Shown one piece after another: positions 52,272-61,522 of a DNA stretch of 64,000 nucleotides (its first letter is position 1; each line of letters opens with the position of its first letter). The translations under genes and the position numbers were made by a program. The stretch is from Siphonodentalium dalli (Eukaryota; Mollusca; Scaphopoda; Gadilida; Siphonodentaliidae), in assembly GCA_032622095.1 (NCBI GenBank), contig CP136065.1, positions 210,718,151 through 210,782,150 on the forward strand. The letters are read 5' to 3'. Below the pieces are notes generated by a model. That model was not told where the DNA came from, did not search any database, and was given only the letters and a program-made list of their open reading frames with translations.

Positions 52272-52376
52272 CCTTTTGAATTAGATGATTTTGTATCTAG
52301 AGTTCATTGTCAATATATACATGCTCTGGTATGGTATGAAGAATGGAACAGCATAATCAGGATTCTAATTCGGGTG

Positions 52377-52391
52377 GGGGGGGGGGGGGGG
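52377..52391. repeat. Poly-G tract
   Basis: Run of 15 or so G immediately left of the target duplication of a CAAG-A3 element. Confidence 0.85.
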
Positions 52392-52399
52392 CTATGAAT

Positions 52400-52786
52400 C
52401 AGGCCTGGAAATAGCACAGCAGGCTAGCATCACCAAATTCACCCTCTTGGGACCTCATTCTGCTTAAGCCTCAACTGCTATGGTAGACATAGGATCAGAT
52501 TGAAGTTCCCCAGTTGAAGTTGGTGATGTTCACCCATTGGGCACCTCGATTATGCATTTTATCTTCTGCAAATTAGGGGATATAGAAACTTCCCAGAAGG
52601 GAAAACGTAACTAAAAACAATGTTAATTTGAGACTATACATACTTCCCAGAATATGACGCCTAAGCAGAATGAGGTCTCCAGAGGGTGAATTTGTTGATG
52701 CTAGCCTTCTATGCGGGATAGCATCACTAAATTCACCCTCTGGGGACCTCATTCTGCAAATGACAGACAAGCTATTTGCAGGTTTG
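52400..52786. mobile_element. CAAG-A3 element, copy 3 (reference copy)
   Basis: CAGGCCTGGAAATAGC to GCTATTTGCAGGTTTG with a perfect 8-bp duplication CTATGAAT (52392-52399, 52787-52794). The left hairpin has lost its outer arm; the right one (52662-52757) is complete. Centre: CCTCAACTGCTATGG, TTGAAGTTCCCCAGTTGAAG, CACCTCGATTATGCATTTTA, GTTAATTTGAGACTATACAT. Confidence 0.9.
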
Positions 52787-53031
52787 CTATGAATATACAC
52801 TTTAACCCATCATGTTTTCATGTGTTTGATATATTTGTGGATCTTTGCCTTTCCTTCCCTTCAAAACGTCTCACTGAGTGTTCACTGACATAATTTTGCA
52901 AGTGTAAAAGAACTAATAAACTATTTGAAAGGCAGTCGGACTTAGTCGAGATGGTCTATTTCATGGTGAAATATAGTCATAGTTTATACCTTCAAACTCA
53001 ATCAAGACAGTTGAATGAATGTTGGGACATA

Positions 53032-53243
53032 CAGTAATGCTCTAAGTCATCAACTTCTTAACCACAGCAGAATTATGGGTAACTTTCAGGATTTAGTCGG
53101 AAATATGGCTTGTTGCCATACATCGGAAAGCTCTCCCCGAGAGCTTTCCGATGAATGGCAACAAGCCATATTTCCGACTAAATCCTGAAAAGTTTCCCAT
53201 AATTCTGCTGTGGTTAAGAAGTCGATTACTTAGAGCATTACTG
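53032..53243. mobile_element. TA-E palindromic element, copy 10
   Basis: CAGTAATGCTCTAAGTCATC to CTTAGAGCATTACTG with TA on both sides. Centre AGCTCTCCCCGAGAGCTTTC. Confidence 0.92.
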
Positions 53244-53245
53244 TA

Positions 53246-53770
53246 CATGTATATCCAGTATATAGTGGTGTATTTTCAATATTTGGGATATGATGATTGG
53301 GGGGGGGGGGGTTTTCCCATGAATAGTTTACAAATATGGAACAAGATGAGATAAGATTTCCAACGTTTGGTACTAAGTTCATGTAACATTAGCACCTGGT
53401 CTACTCTATAAAGCACCTACTATACAGCTTCTGTCCTGCCTATGCTGCAATCACAAATATATTTCAGAGATCATGAACCTTTCACATGCTGGATCTCTGA
53501 ATAAATGGATCCATTAAGTTACACAAGGTCAAGGTTACATTATAAACACTTTGACATTTATCGTCTCTCTTCCTCAAACTCATCAATCAATGAAATGACT
53601 GCTCTAAGTTTGTTTGATTTGGCAAAAACATACCTAACATCTTACAACATCAAAGGCAAGGCGTTACGGAGCCAGCCTCGATATAGCACGGACAAGAAAC
53701 ATTTGAATACATGATGCGCAAAGGTGTAACTGTTTCAAAAGGTTCATTTCAGGTATCATATAGCATGAAC
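53246..53770. other. Unassigned stretch
   Basis: Poly-G at 53299-53311. A 69-codon plus frame at 53505 is unrecognised. Confidence 0.35.
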
Positions 53771-53780
53771 TGTTTGATCG

Positions 53781-54025
53781 CAAGCCTTGAAATAAGGGTG
53801 TCTGTCATTTGCAGAATGAGGTCCCCATAGGGTGAATTTAGTGATGCTACCCCGCATAGCGGGCTAGCATCACCAAATTCACCCTCTGGGGACCTCATTC
53901 TGCTTACACCTCAGCAGAATGAGGTTCCCAGAGGGTGAATTTGGTGATGCTAGCCCGCTATGCAGGGTAGCATCACTAAATTCACCCTCTGGGGACCTCA
54001 TTCTGCAAATGACAGACACCCTATT
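53781..54025. mobile_element. CAAG-A palindromic element, copy 6 (right end truncated)
   Basis: CAAGCCTTGAAATAAGGGTG at left; right side stops at ACACCCTATT, the final CAAGGCTTG absent. A 10-bp direct repeat TGTTTGATCG (53771-53780, 54026-54035) still abuts both sides. Confidence 0.9.
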
Positions 54026-54115
54026 TGTTTGATCGTAAGTTGGTGGGTTGAGATATTGAATTTAGTGATAGATGAATTTTTCTAGATTTTGAAGCCTGCC
54101 ATATTTCTGTCTAGA

Positions 54116-54302
54116 CAAGCCTGAGTTCAGTGTGCCTGTCATTTGCAGAATGAGGTCCCCAGAGGGTGAATTTAGTGATGCTATCCCGCTTAGGTCTTGT
54201 CTTCTCTGGAAAGTTTCTTTATTATTAAATTTCTATAGAAACTTCTTCACATAGATTCTATTTTTTTTTTATTTAGTTTCTCTATATCCCCAAATTGGCA
54301 TT
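54116..54302. mobile_element. CAAG-A2 element, copy 5 (truncated)
   Basis: CAAGCCTGAGTTCAGTGTGC, half a hairpin, then GTCTTCTCTGGAAAGTTTCT and TTCTTCACATAGATTCTAT, ending CCCCAAATTGGCA. Only the left end plus an inverted part of the centre remain. Confidence 0.8.
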
Positions 54303-54600
54303 CTACTAACATTGCCGAAAATTTCAATGAAATCGACCATACCACTCAATAGAAAACATCGTCAAAACTATGCTCAATAGTAAATATTTACATCTGGATT
54401 CGGGATGCAACAATCGGCGATAAACAAACACAATTGATTTGGCCATCCAGAGTCAGTGCATTTAATTAATATATCAGAATGACTGTGTGTTTTGGCAATT
54501 TGGATTAATATTCGTAAAAAGAACAACTTTGAGCAAGATTATTTTCCATTTCTATTGGATCACCCTGCCGGAGTGTTTCACATCACTTTAATTTCCTCAA
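54303..54600 (-). repeat. Repeat family I, copy 4 (reverse)
   Basis: In reverse complement it reads AAAGTGATGTGAAACACTCC, GG(C/T)AGGGTGATC, CCAATAGAAATGGAAAATAA, CTTGCTCAAAG, then TAAATATTTAC...: the same order as 3048-3310. Confidence 0.7.
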
Positions 54601-54715
54601 TATTGCAAAAGTACCTGAGGATACCTGAAAAATTCACCAAGGCATATTGGTAAAGTTCTTGTTATTACTTCAGGCTAAACATTTCCCTCAAATACGGGAA
54701 TGAGTACAGTCCCAC

Positions 54716-55059
54716 TTTAATAATGTGTTTCACAGTAGGTGAAGGTCCCAGCTCGAGACTGCATGATTTAGGTGACTTTGTTCAGCCGTTTTTTATTTGC
54801 ATCGGTTATAATCATGGAATCTCTCCCAGGTAATCAATTCAATATTTATTGCGATATTGGCTCACAAAGGTCACACAAATATGTGATCTCGAGCTGGGAC
54901 TGCCCCTGTACTGTGAAATAGATTATTAAGGAATAAGTATCAACAAAGAAATATGTTCCCTGCATTGTTTCTTCAATGTAATAAAGTTCCCCATGTTATT
55001 AACAGGTGGTAAATGATCTCTATGTGTGTAGCCAGAGTAGAGGTTCATGGCATGATCTA
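54716..55059. mobile_element. TAGATC-H element, copy 5 (one end replaced)
   Basis: Right end intact (GTAGCCAGAGTAGAGGTTCA, TGGCATGATCTA). Inside, GTTTCACAGTAGGTGAAGGT / TCCCAGCTCGAGACTGCAT and their complements (54862-54925) form an inverted pair; the left terminal TAGATC is missing. Confidence 0.75.
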
Positions 55060-55060
55060 A

Positions 55061-55107
55061 GTAATATGACGTAGTTAATATGACGTAGTTAATATGACGT
55101 AGTATGA
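55061..55107 (+). repeat. 14-bp tandem repeat, three units
   Basis: TAATATGACGTAGT repeated about three times directly after the TAGATC-H right end. Confidence 0.9.
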
Positions 55108-55291
55108 CTGGTACCAACTGAAACAATGATTACTAGCAATAAACAAACCAGCCATATTATATTTATAGCAGGTCATATCCAGTTTACCTTCTGGGTACAT
55201 CCACTTAATAGCCTTTGATATAATCTGTGTCCTTCCTATTAAAATAGCTTGGCCAGCCACCTCCTAGCTCCCTAGATTTTAAAGGTATTAA

Positions 55292-55850
55292 CCTTCTCTC
55301 TACTATATACTCATTGCTGCCTAGTTCCAATAAATAAGAATCTGTCTCAAGTCTGAGCTTAGTGTGTCTGTCATTTGCAGAATGAGGTCCCCAGAGGGTG
55401 AATTTAGTGACGCTATCCCGCATAGTGGGCTAGCATCACCATATCCACCTCTAGGGGCCTCATTCTGCATGGTTTCATCTGCTATGGGAGACATAGACTC
55501 AGATTGAAGTTCCCAAATGGTGAATATTGTAATGTACACCCATTGGGAACCTCGATTATGCAATGTGTCCTCTGCCAATTTGGGGATACAGCTGTATAGA
55601 GAACTAAACTACAAAAGAAATAGAATCTATGTGAAGAAGTTTCTATAGACATTTTATAATAAACAAACTTTCCAGAGAAGATGAGGCCTAAGCAGAATGA
55701 GGTTCGCAGAGGGTGAATTTAGTGATGCTAGCCCATTATGCGGGAGAGCGTAACTAAATTCACCATCTGGGGACCTCATTCTGCAAATGACAGGCACACT
55801 AAACTCAGGCTTGATAACTGAATGGGAGAATTTGTTCAGAAAATAAAAGG
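55292..55850 (+). mobile_element. TTAA-F element, copy 8, interrupted by CAAG-A2
   Basis: TTAA 55288-55291, CCTTCTCTCTACTATATACT at left, AACTGAATGGGAGAATTTGT and AAAATAAAAGG-TTAA (55851-55854) at right; CAAG-A2 in between. Confidence 0.75.
55348..55813. mobile_element. CAAG-A2 element, copy 6 (most complete)
   Basis: CAAGTCTGAGCTTAGTGTGT to CACTAAACTCAGGCTTG, 466 bp with both hairpins and the full centre (GACATAGACTCAGATTGAAG, AATGTACACCCATTGGGAAC, CCAATTTGGGGATACAG, AGAAGTTTCTATAGACATTT). Target duplication not clear. Confidence 0.9.
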
Positions 55851-55976
55851 TTAATATTCTGGCAACATTCACTACTAACAAGTACAAAAGTCAGCCGATG
55901 AGAGGCACATTGGGTTACAGACATCAATTATCGCAGCCACATACAGATCATAAGTGTGGTATTATCACAGATGGTC

Positions 55977-56133
55977 AATTGTTGAACTTATTATCTGAAC
56001 ATTTCCCTCAAATGAATAGGAATACTTCTGCACTTGTATTATCTGTTCATCTGTTGTCTGCTGATATTTCCTGAACGTCCCTCCAAAAGAATAATAAACC
56101 ATTCCGATGTATACTTTTATAACTGGAGGTCCA
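55977..56133 (+). mobile_element. TTAA-F element, copy 9 (left end lost)
   Basis: TTGTTGAACTTATTATCTGA, ACATTTCCCTCAAATGAATA, GTTGTCTGCTGATATTTCC, AATAATAAACCATTCCGATG, ATAACTGGA. Its right end is replaced by a 19-base poly-G (56141-56159). Confidence 0.7.
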
Positions 56134-56140
56134 CTGTGGT

Positions 56141-56159
56141 GGGGGGGGGGGGGGGGGGG
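56141..56159. repeat. Poly-G tract
   Basis: Nineteen consecutive G at the broken right side of a TTAA-F element. Confidence 0.9.
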
Positions 56160-56224
56160 AGATCTGTTGAGTAAATAAAGGGACAAAATTCTGGCAACCT
56201 TTACTACTAATAAGTACAGAATAT

Positions 56225-56481
56225 CAAGCCTTGAAATAGGGCCGTATCTGTCATTTGCAGAATGAGGTCCCCAGAGGGTGAATTTAGTGATGCTACCCCG
56301 CATAGCGGGCTAGCATCACCAAATTCACCCTCTGGGAACCTCATTCTGCTGAGGTGTAAGCAGAATGATGTCCCCAGAGGGTGAATTTGGTGATGCTAGC
56401 CCGCTATGCGGGGTAGCATCACTAAATTCACCCTCTGGGGACCTCATTCTGCAAATGACAGACACCCTATTTCAAGGCTTG
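56225..56481. mobile_element. CAAG-A palindromic element, copy 7
   Basis: Complete, spacer TGAGGTGTAA, small insertion near the left end (GGGCCGTATCTGTC). No target duplication. The unoccupied sister site (55880-55895, GTACAAAAGTCAGCCGATGA) shows only ATAT replacing AAGT at the junction. Confidence 0.9.
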
Positions 56482-56573
56482 CAGCCGGTGATAGGTGCTC
56501 CACACATTGGGTCACAGACATCAATAATCGCAGCCATTTACAGATCATAAGTGTGGTATTATCAAAGACAGTC

Positions 56574-57326
56574 TTGTTTGCTTCTTCCCCCTGGGTTGTT
56601 TGTAGAAATGTTATCTAAGCATCCGTCTATAATACATCAACAGATCTGAAGGCGATTGAGCAGAAATAATTCCTAAGGTGATCTAAAGAATATGTAGGTT
56701 AGGAGTAAATCGGGGCCACGCCTCTAAATAGCAACCTTCGTTCTTGTGAGTATTTAGAGACAGTTAGAGCGATATCATGTAAACTACCACATTAATGGAT
56801 TTTCCAGGGAGCAATTTGTTTTTTAAACAAAGATATAAATCATAGATTACGAGGTTTGTGGGTCACTAGTGGAGTAGTGTGGTATTTTTTACAATTAGCT
56901 CTCCACTCTGCCTCAAGGGTTTATGAAATAATCTTTAGACGATCTTTTGAATAATTAGCTTGAGTTAAATTTTTTAAAGCTTTTGGAAATTTATCTGGGC
57001 CCAATCAAACAATAGTCCTTTGCTCAGGTATTTGAACCTACAATTTAAACATTTTAATTGAGTGAATTATAGTTTGTTTGAAAGTACCTACGTCATACTT
57101 CCTCATCAGATGAAGTAGGTCACTGTGTCTTGAAGATCACACATTTAAGATTCTCTCAAACTTTCATTCCTCATTTTCACTAGTATATCTGACAGTGACT
57201 GGTTGTAGAATATTCTTGATTTTGTCACCCACCTTGTATGTGTAGAAATGTTCCATGTTGGAGTTGGATGTTATCCAAGGTCAGTAAGTTGTCCGTCGAT
57301 TACTCAATAGATTTTTCCATTCTATT
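56574..57326. other. Unassigned stretch
   Basis: No repeat family or exon recognised. Confidence 0.4.
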
Positions 57327-57330
57327 TTAA

Positions 57331-57810
57331 AGGTACTCAATCCGAACAGAGGGTCCCCATCTCAACAGATTCCAACAACAACAATCCGATCAGAGGGTCC
57401 TATATTACTATTTCTTTGGCTTTGGGGGTAAAAAATATTTGATTCGAGTCGAGGAACCCATCAAACAAAGCTCAAGAGTTATTAGATATTGATTTTTGAA
57501 ATTTGTTAATTGCTCGAGATGAGTACTGATAACTGCCGTCAATTTGGTAACCTGCTCGAGATTTTACGCCAAAACTCTATTCAAACAGACAAGGATGGAT
57601 AACTCTATAATCAAGTGGTAATAATAACGAAATTTTGACTGTCTTCTGGGCCAGAAAGAATTCCCGATAATGAAAAATAATAGATTTCTAAAATCGATAT
57701 CTAACAAATCTGAGCTTTGATGGGTGACTTCCTCGACTCGAATCAAATATTTTTGACCCCCGAAGCCATTGAAATAGTAATTGAGAGGAGTTTTATCGGA
57801 TTGAGTACCT
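57331..57810. mobile_element. TTAA-J element, copy 2 (reference copy)
   Basis: 480 bp, ends AGGTACTCAATCCGA and TCGGATTGAGTACCT, TTAA on both sides (57327-57330, 57811-57814). Inner inverted arms AATATTTGATTCGAGTCGAG, GAACCCATCAAACAAAGCTC and complements (57709-57760). Near the left end AGAGGGTCC occurs twice (57349, 57403). Target and length suggest a piggyBac-type MITE although the ends are not CCC. Non-coding. Confidence 0.85.
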
Positions 57811-57831
57811 TTAACTTTTCTGTTTTTTAAA

Positions 57832-58051
57832 TTTGTGCCTATGCCAATGTATTCTATTTTTTATGTGAGTCTCCCATAGGGAGCCTCACATATATAACAG
57901 AATACATTGGCCTAACAGTATTTACTTTGACCTTGTAAGCCAGTGCATTCTCTTATATATGTGAGGCTCCCTCTGGGAGCGAGGATATATAAGAGAATGC
58001 ACTGGCACAGGATCAATAATGTTGCACCAGTGCAGCTCCCGTCATGAAAGC
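57832..58051 (-). mobile_element. TTAA-D element, copy 6 (left end lost)
   Basis: Two hairpins (57842-57912 and 57941-58006). The first is the clearest example of the D-type loop (57865-57889, perfect except one T-C mismatch). Then TAATGTTGCACCAGTGCAGC, CCGTCATGAAAGCG. Starts 20 bp after TTAA-J. Confidence 0.85.
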
Positions 58052-58058
58052 GTATAAA

Positions 58059-58498
58059 CCTTTCTATATTAAACATTTATTGACAAGTAGTTTACTGTAG
58101 TTCCCATAGGAAATGTTCAGATAATAAGTTCAACAAACAACCTATGAACTTATTATTTGAATGTTTCCCACCAATGAATATGAATCCTTCTGCTCTTGTA
58201 TCATCTGTTTTTCTACAGTAATGCTCTAAGTAATCGACTTCTTAACCACAGCAGAATTATGGGTAACTTTTCAGGATTTAGTCAAGAGCTTTCCGATGAA
58301 TGGCAACAAGCCATTTTCCGACTAAACCTGAAAAATTACCCATAATTCTGCTGTGGTTAAGAAGTCGATTACTTAGAGCATTACTGTACCTGTGTGTTCT
58401 CGGCTCAAATATCCTGAACATGCCTCCAAGTTAATAATAGACCATTCCAATGCATACTTTTATAACTGAGTGGGAGAATCCATTCAGTATAGAAAGGG
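58059..58498 (+). mobile_element. TTAA-F element, copy 10, interrupted by TA-E
   Basis: CCTTTCTATATTAAACATTT, GACAAGTAG, inverted GTTCAACAAACAACC pair, GAATCCTTCTGCTCTTGTAT, then TA-E, then CTCAAATATCCTGAACATGC, AATAATAGACCATTCCAATG, CATTCAGTATAGAAAGGG-TTAA (58499-58502). Left TTAA decayed. Confidence 0.85.
58216..58386. mobile_element. TA-E palindromic element, copy 11, nested in TTAA-F
   Basis: CAGTAATGCTCTAAGTAATC to TTAGAGCATTACTG, TA 58214-58215 and 58387-58388. Left arm loses 30 bp near the centre (TTTAGTCAAGAGC). Confidence 0.9.
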
Positions 58499-58502
58499 TT
58501 AA

Positions 58503-59029
58503 AAGTATACATTGGAGTGATCCATTCTTCATTTGCAGAGATGTTCAGATACAATAAGCAGTCAACATGCAGAGAAACACTAATGATTTATTTATAGGTA
58601 TCTTGATCTAAAATATAAAGTTCAACAAACTTTTTTGAACTTATTTAGCTGAATATCCTACAAATGAATGAATGGGAATAAAGTAATTACTCTGCAAGTA
58701 TAATTCAGTTATCGCATGTGTTTAAGAGATACTTACCTAATACATATAGCAAGTGATGAAGAGTAATTTACACTTATACTAGCAAGTGTTTCAAACCCTA
58801 TTTGATGTGCTATAAAAATGTTATTTTCTATGTTCAGTCCTATTTCCAACAATTAGGTTGGAATAGTTATTATAAAGTGGCTGTGAAGTACTTGAACTAA
58901 TTCACTATGTTTAGAGTTGTAGTAAACCTAACCACACCCTGTAAATACTTTCATTCTACAATCGGCATCAATCAGGGGGTATTTTGGTGGGTTTGCCAGG
59001 AACGGTATAGATATTACAACCAGGCTTCA
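58503..59029. other. Unassigned stretch with eroded TTAA-F sequence
   Basis: AGTATACATTGGAGTGATCC, GAGATGTTCAGATACAATAA, and GTTCAACAAACTTTTTTGAA recall reverse TTAA-F up to about 58740; the rest is unassigned. Confidence 0.4.
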
Positions 59030-59039
59030 TCTCCTGGTG

Positions 59040-59293
59040 CAAGCCTTGAAATAGTGTGTCTGTCATTTGCAGAATGAGGTCCCCAGAGGGTGAATTTAGT
59101 GATGCTACCCCGCATAGCGGGCTAGCATCACCAAATTCACCCTCTGGGGACCTCATTCTGCTTACAACTCAGCAGAACGAGGTTCCCAGAGGGTGAATTT
59201 GGTGATGCTAGCCCGCTATGTGGGGTAGCATCACTAAATTCACCCTCTGGGAACCTCATTCTGCAAATGACAGACACACTATTTCAAGGCTTG
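59040..59293. mobile_element. CAAG-A palindromic element, copy 8
   Basis: Complete. Direct repeats TCTCCTGGTG (59030-59039) and TCTCCTTGTG (59294-59303), 10 bp with one change. Confidence 0.92.
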
Positions 59294-59429
59294 TCTCCTT
59301 GTGGGATGGTTTATTTAACTTAACAACCAGACATTACGTTTATAATTTGCTATGTTTCTTCTGTGTTCCCTATCAGTGTGGGTGTTGAGTTTATTGGGTA
59401 AACTCCCTGTTCTGGTTCTTATTCATTTA

Positions 59430-59683
59430 CAAGCCTTGAAATAGTGCATCTGTCATTTGCAGAATGAGGTCCCCAGAGGGTGAATTTAGTTATGCTGCCC
59501 CGCATAGCGGGCTAGCATCACCAAATTCACCCTCTGGGAACCTCATTCTGCTGAGGTGTAAGCAGAATGAGGTCCCCAGAGGGTGAATTTGGTGATGCTA
59601 GCCCGCTATGCGGGGTAGCATCACTAAATTCACCCTCTGGGGACCTCATTCTGCAAATGACAGACATGATATTTCAAGGCTTG
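59430..59683. mobile_element. CAAG-A palindromic element, copy 9
   Basis: Complete, opposite spacer orientation (TGAGGTGTAA) to copy 8, 136 bp after it. Perfect 8-bp duplication TTCATTTA (59422-59429, 59684-59691). Confidence 0.92.
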
Positions 59684-59925
59684 TTCATTTAACCTTAACA
59701 TACACTGAAGTACTGAAGTACATACATCTTCTGTTGCTGTAGTACTGCTGTACTGCAGGAAGTAAAACCTGACTGACAACTTCGATTATTTCTGTTTGTG
59801 GTTACCTGATTTCTAGCAAGTTAACATATGGTTCTTATTAGCTTCTTTATATGGGGCAATGTTCAACTTTGAGAACAAATGTTTGTGTGTGAACTATGTC
59901 AGTTTAAGCACTCATGTCCTTAGCT

Positions 59926-60131
59926 CAGTAATGCCCGAAGTATATGACCCTTTAACCACAGCAGAATTATGGGAAATTTTTCAGGATATAGAGGGAAATA
60001 TCGCTTGTTGCCATTCATAGGAAAGCTCTCTCACCGAGAGCTTTCCGATGAATGGCAGCAAGCCATATTTATCATGAAAATTTCCAATAATTCTGCTGTG
60101 GTTTAGGGGTTGATTATTTAGAACATTACTC
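59926..60131. mobile_element. TA-E palindromic element, copy 12 (diverged)
   Basis: CAGTAATGCCCGAAGTATAT rather than AATAATC, arms differ (AGGATATAGAGGGAAATATC versus CATATTTATCATGAAAATT). With copy 13 it forms a distinct sub-type (GTATATGACCCTTTAACC). Confidence 0.85.
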
Positions 60132-60281
60132 TGCTTGTTCTTCAACTTTATGATTCTTTCTATTGTTCTATTTTTTGTGAACATTATATTCTCAGTAACA
60201 TAGATTTTACCAATATTAAAATATATTCAATCACAGAATGGTGGTATATAGTAGATATAGGTGGATGATCACAGGCATTAA

Positions 60282-60640
60282 CCCTTTACCCAACAAACTG
60301 GCCAAAAACACCCATATAAAGCTTCAACAGCCTAAAATATCTTCGGTCTGTCTCAATAACACCATACAAATATGGATATCATTGGAACCGGTTCGTTGAC
60401 CACATTGTGATGGTTACAGTTATGCCCTGTGCCAATGCATTCTCTTATATATGCGAGTCGACCATAGGTCGCCTCGCATATATAAGAGAATGCATTGGCC
60501 TAAAAAACATTCTTTGACAATTTGATCATTTTTAATATGTGTTAAGCCAATGCATTCTCTTATATATGCGAGGCGACCTATGGTCGACTCGCATATATAA
60601 AAGAATGCATTGGCACAGGGTCGTTCTGTTGGGTAAAGGG
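60282..60640 (-). mobile_element. TTAA-B element, copy 9
   Basis: Reverse; TTAA 60278-60281, right target TTAT. Hairpins at about 60431-60499 and 60546-60615, linker short. Confidence 0.92.
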
Positions 60641-61070
60641 TTATTGTCTTTATGTCAAGACTGAAGTGTCTTCTGCTGTTGTAGTGGAGTACAGTACTGT
60701 TGCACTGGGAGAAGTCTAACCTGACTGACATCTTAGATTATTTCTTTTTGTGGTTACATGACTTCTAGTAAGATAGCATGTGGTTCTTATTAGCTTCTAT
60801 ATGTGGGGGTAATGTTCACCTTGAAACTTTTAATCAGTTGTTAATTATCAGGAAGTGTAGAAGAAATTGGAAACTTGGAAACAAGTGTGTGTGAACTATG
60901 ATGACTTAAGCACTCAAAGTTCTTAATTTGACTTAGTTCACATACACTCATTCTCCAACTTTATTTATCTTTCTAAGGTTTCAGTTCTATGAATGTTATA
61001 TTCTCATTAACACAGATTTTACTTCCTGGTATTTGACAATAATGTCTATCAACAACCACAGCTGAATTTG

Positions 61071-61348
61071 CTTTAAGCCTGCGTGGTCTAGACTGGTGCA
61101 CAATCTTGCTTCTATTTTATTCGTTATCATTTAAGGGAATTAAAAATATATTCAACCTGAGATTCACTATAAATTTTAGAATATCAAGAAATTATTGGCA
61201 GATCGTCCATATTGTAGGAATTTATTATTGCAAATTTAGTACCAACTGGAAATTATCACGGTTATTCAGAGATTTGAATATTCAGATGCTATGTTCAGCT
61301 AATGTTCAAATAGGAAATTTGAGTGAATACCCATGTTAAAATGGCATG
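61071..61348. other. Unassigned stretch
   Basis: A 77-codon plus frame (61106-61339) is AT-rich and unrecognised. Confidence 0.35.
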
Positions 61349-61350
61349 TA

Positions 61351-61520
61351 CAGTAATGCCCAAAGTATATGACCCTTTAACCACAGCAGAATTTTCAGCA
61401 TTTAGTCTAAAATATGCTTTTCGATAAATGGCAATTAACAAGCCATATTTCCAACTAAATCCTGAAAAATTTCAAATAATTCTACTGCGGTTTAGAGGTC
61501 GATTATTTAAGACATTACTG
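61351..61520. mobile_element. TA-E palindromic element, copy 13 (diverged sub-type)
   Basis: CAGTAATGCCCAAAGTATAT, GACCCTTTAACCACAGCAGA, shortened centre, right end AAGACATTACTG-TA. Shares the GTATATGACCC variant with copy 12. Confidence 0.85.
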
Positions 61521-61522
61521 TA

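Larger units (their letters stand above)
55850..56573 (+). repeat. Local duplication around TTAA-F and CAAG-A
   Basis: 55855-55886 (ATTCTGGCAAC..CACTACTAACAAGTAC) matches 56190-56220. 55909-55976 (ATTGGGTTACAGACATCAAT, CGCAGCCA, ATACAGATCATAAGTGTGGT) matches 56503-56573. CAAG-A copy 7 sits in the second copy only. Confidence 0.8.
59700..61070 (+). repeat. Diverged duplication flanking TTAA-B and containing TA-E
   Basis: 59740-59925 plus 60132-60210 matches 60668-61030: CTGACTGACA, GATTATTTCT, TTTGTGGTTAC, GGTTCTTATTAGCTTCT, GTGTGTGAACTATG, CTTTATGATTC/TTTATTTATC, ATTATATTCTCAGTAACATAGATTTTAC. TA-E copy 12 is inside the first copy only; TTAA-B copy 9 lies between. Confidence 0.75.

Noticed and set aside
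55321-55578. Frames with GEFGDASPLCGVASLNSPSGDLIL, recurring at 1162, 6638, 52573, 56365 and 58968
   Set aside because: Translation of the CAAG-family hairpin; open on both strands because of the palindrome.
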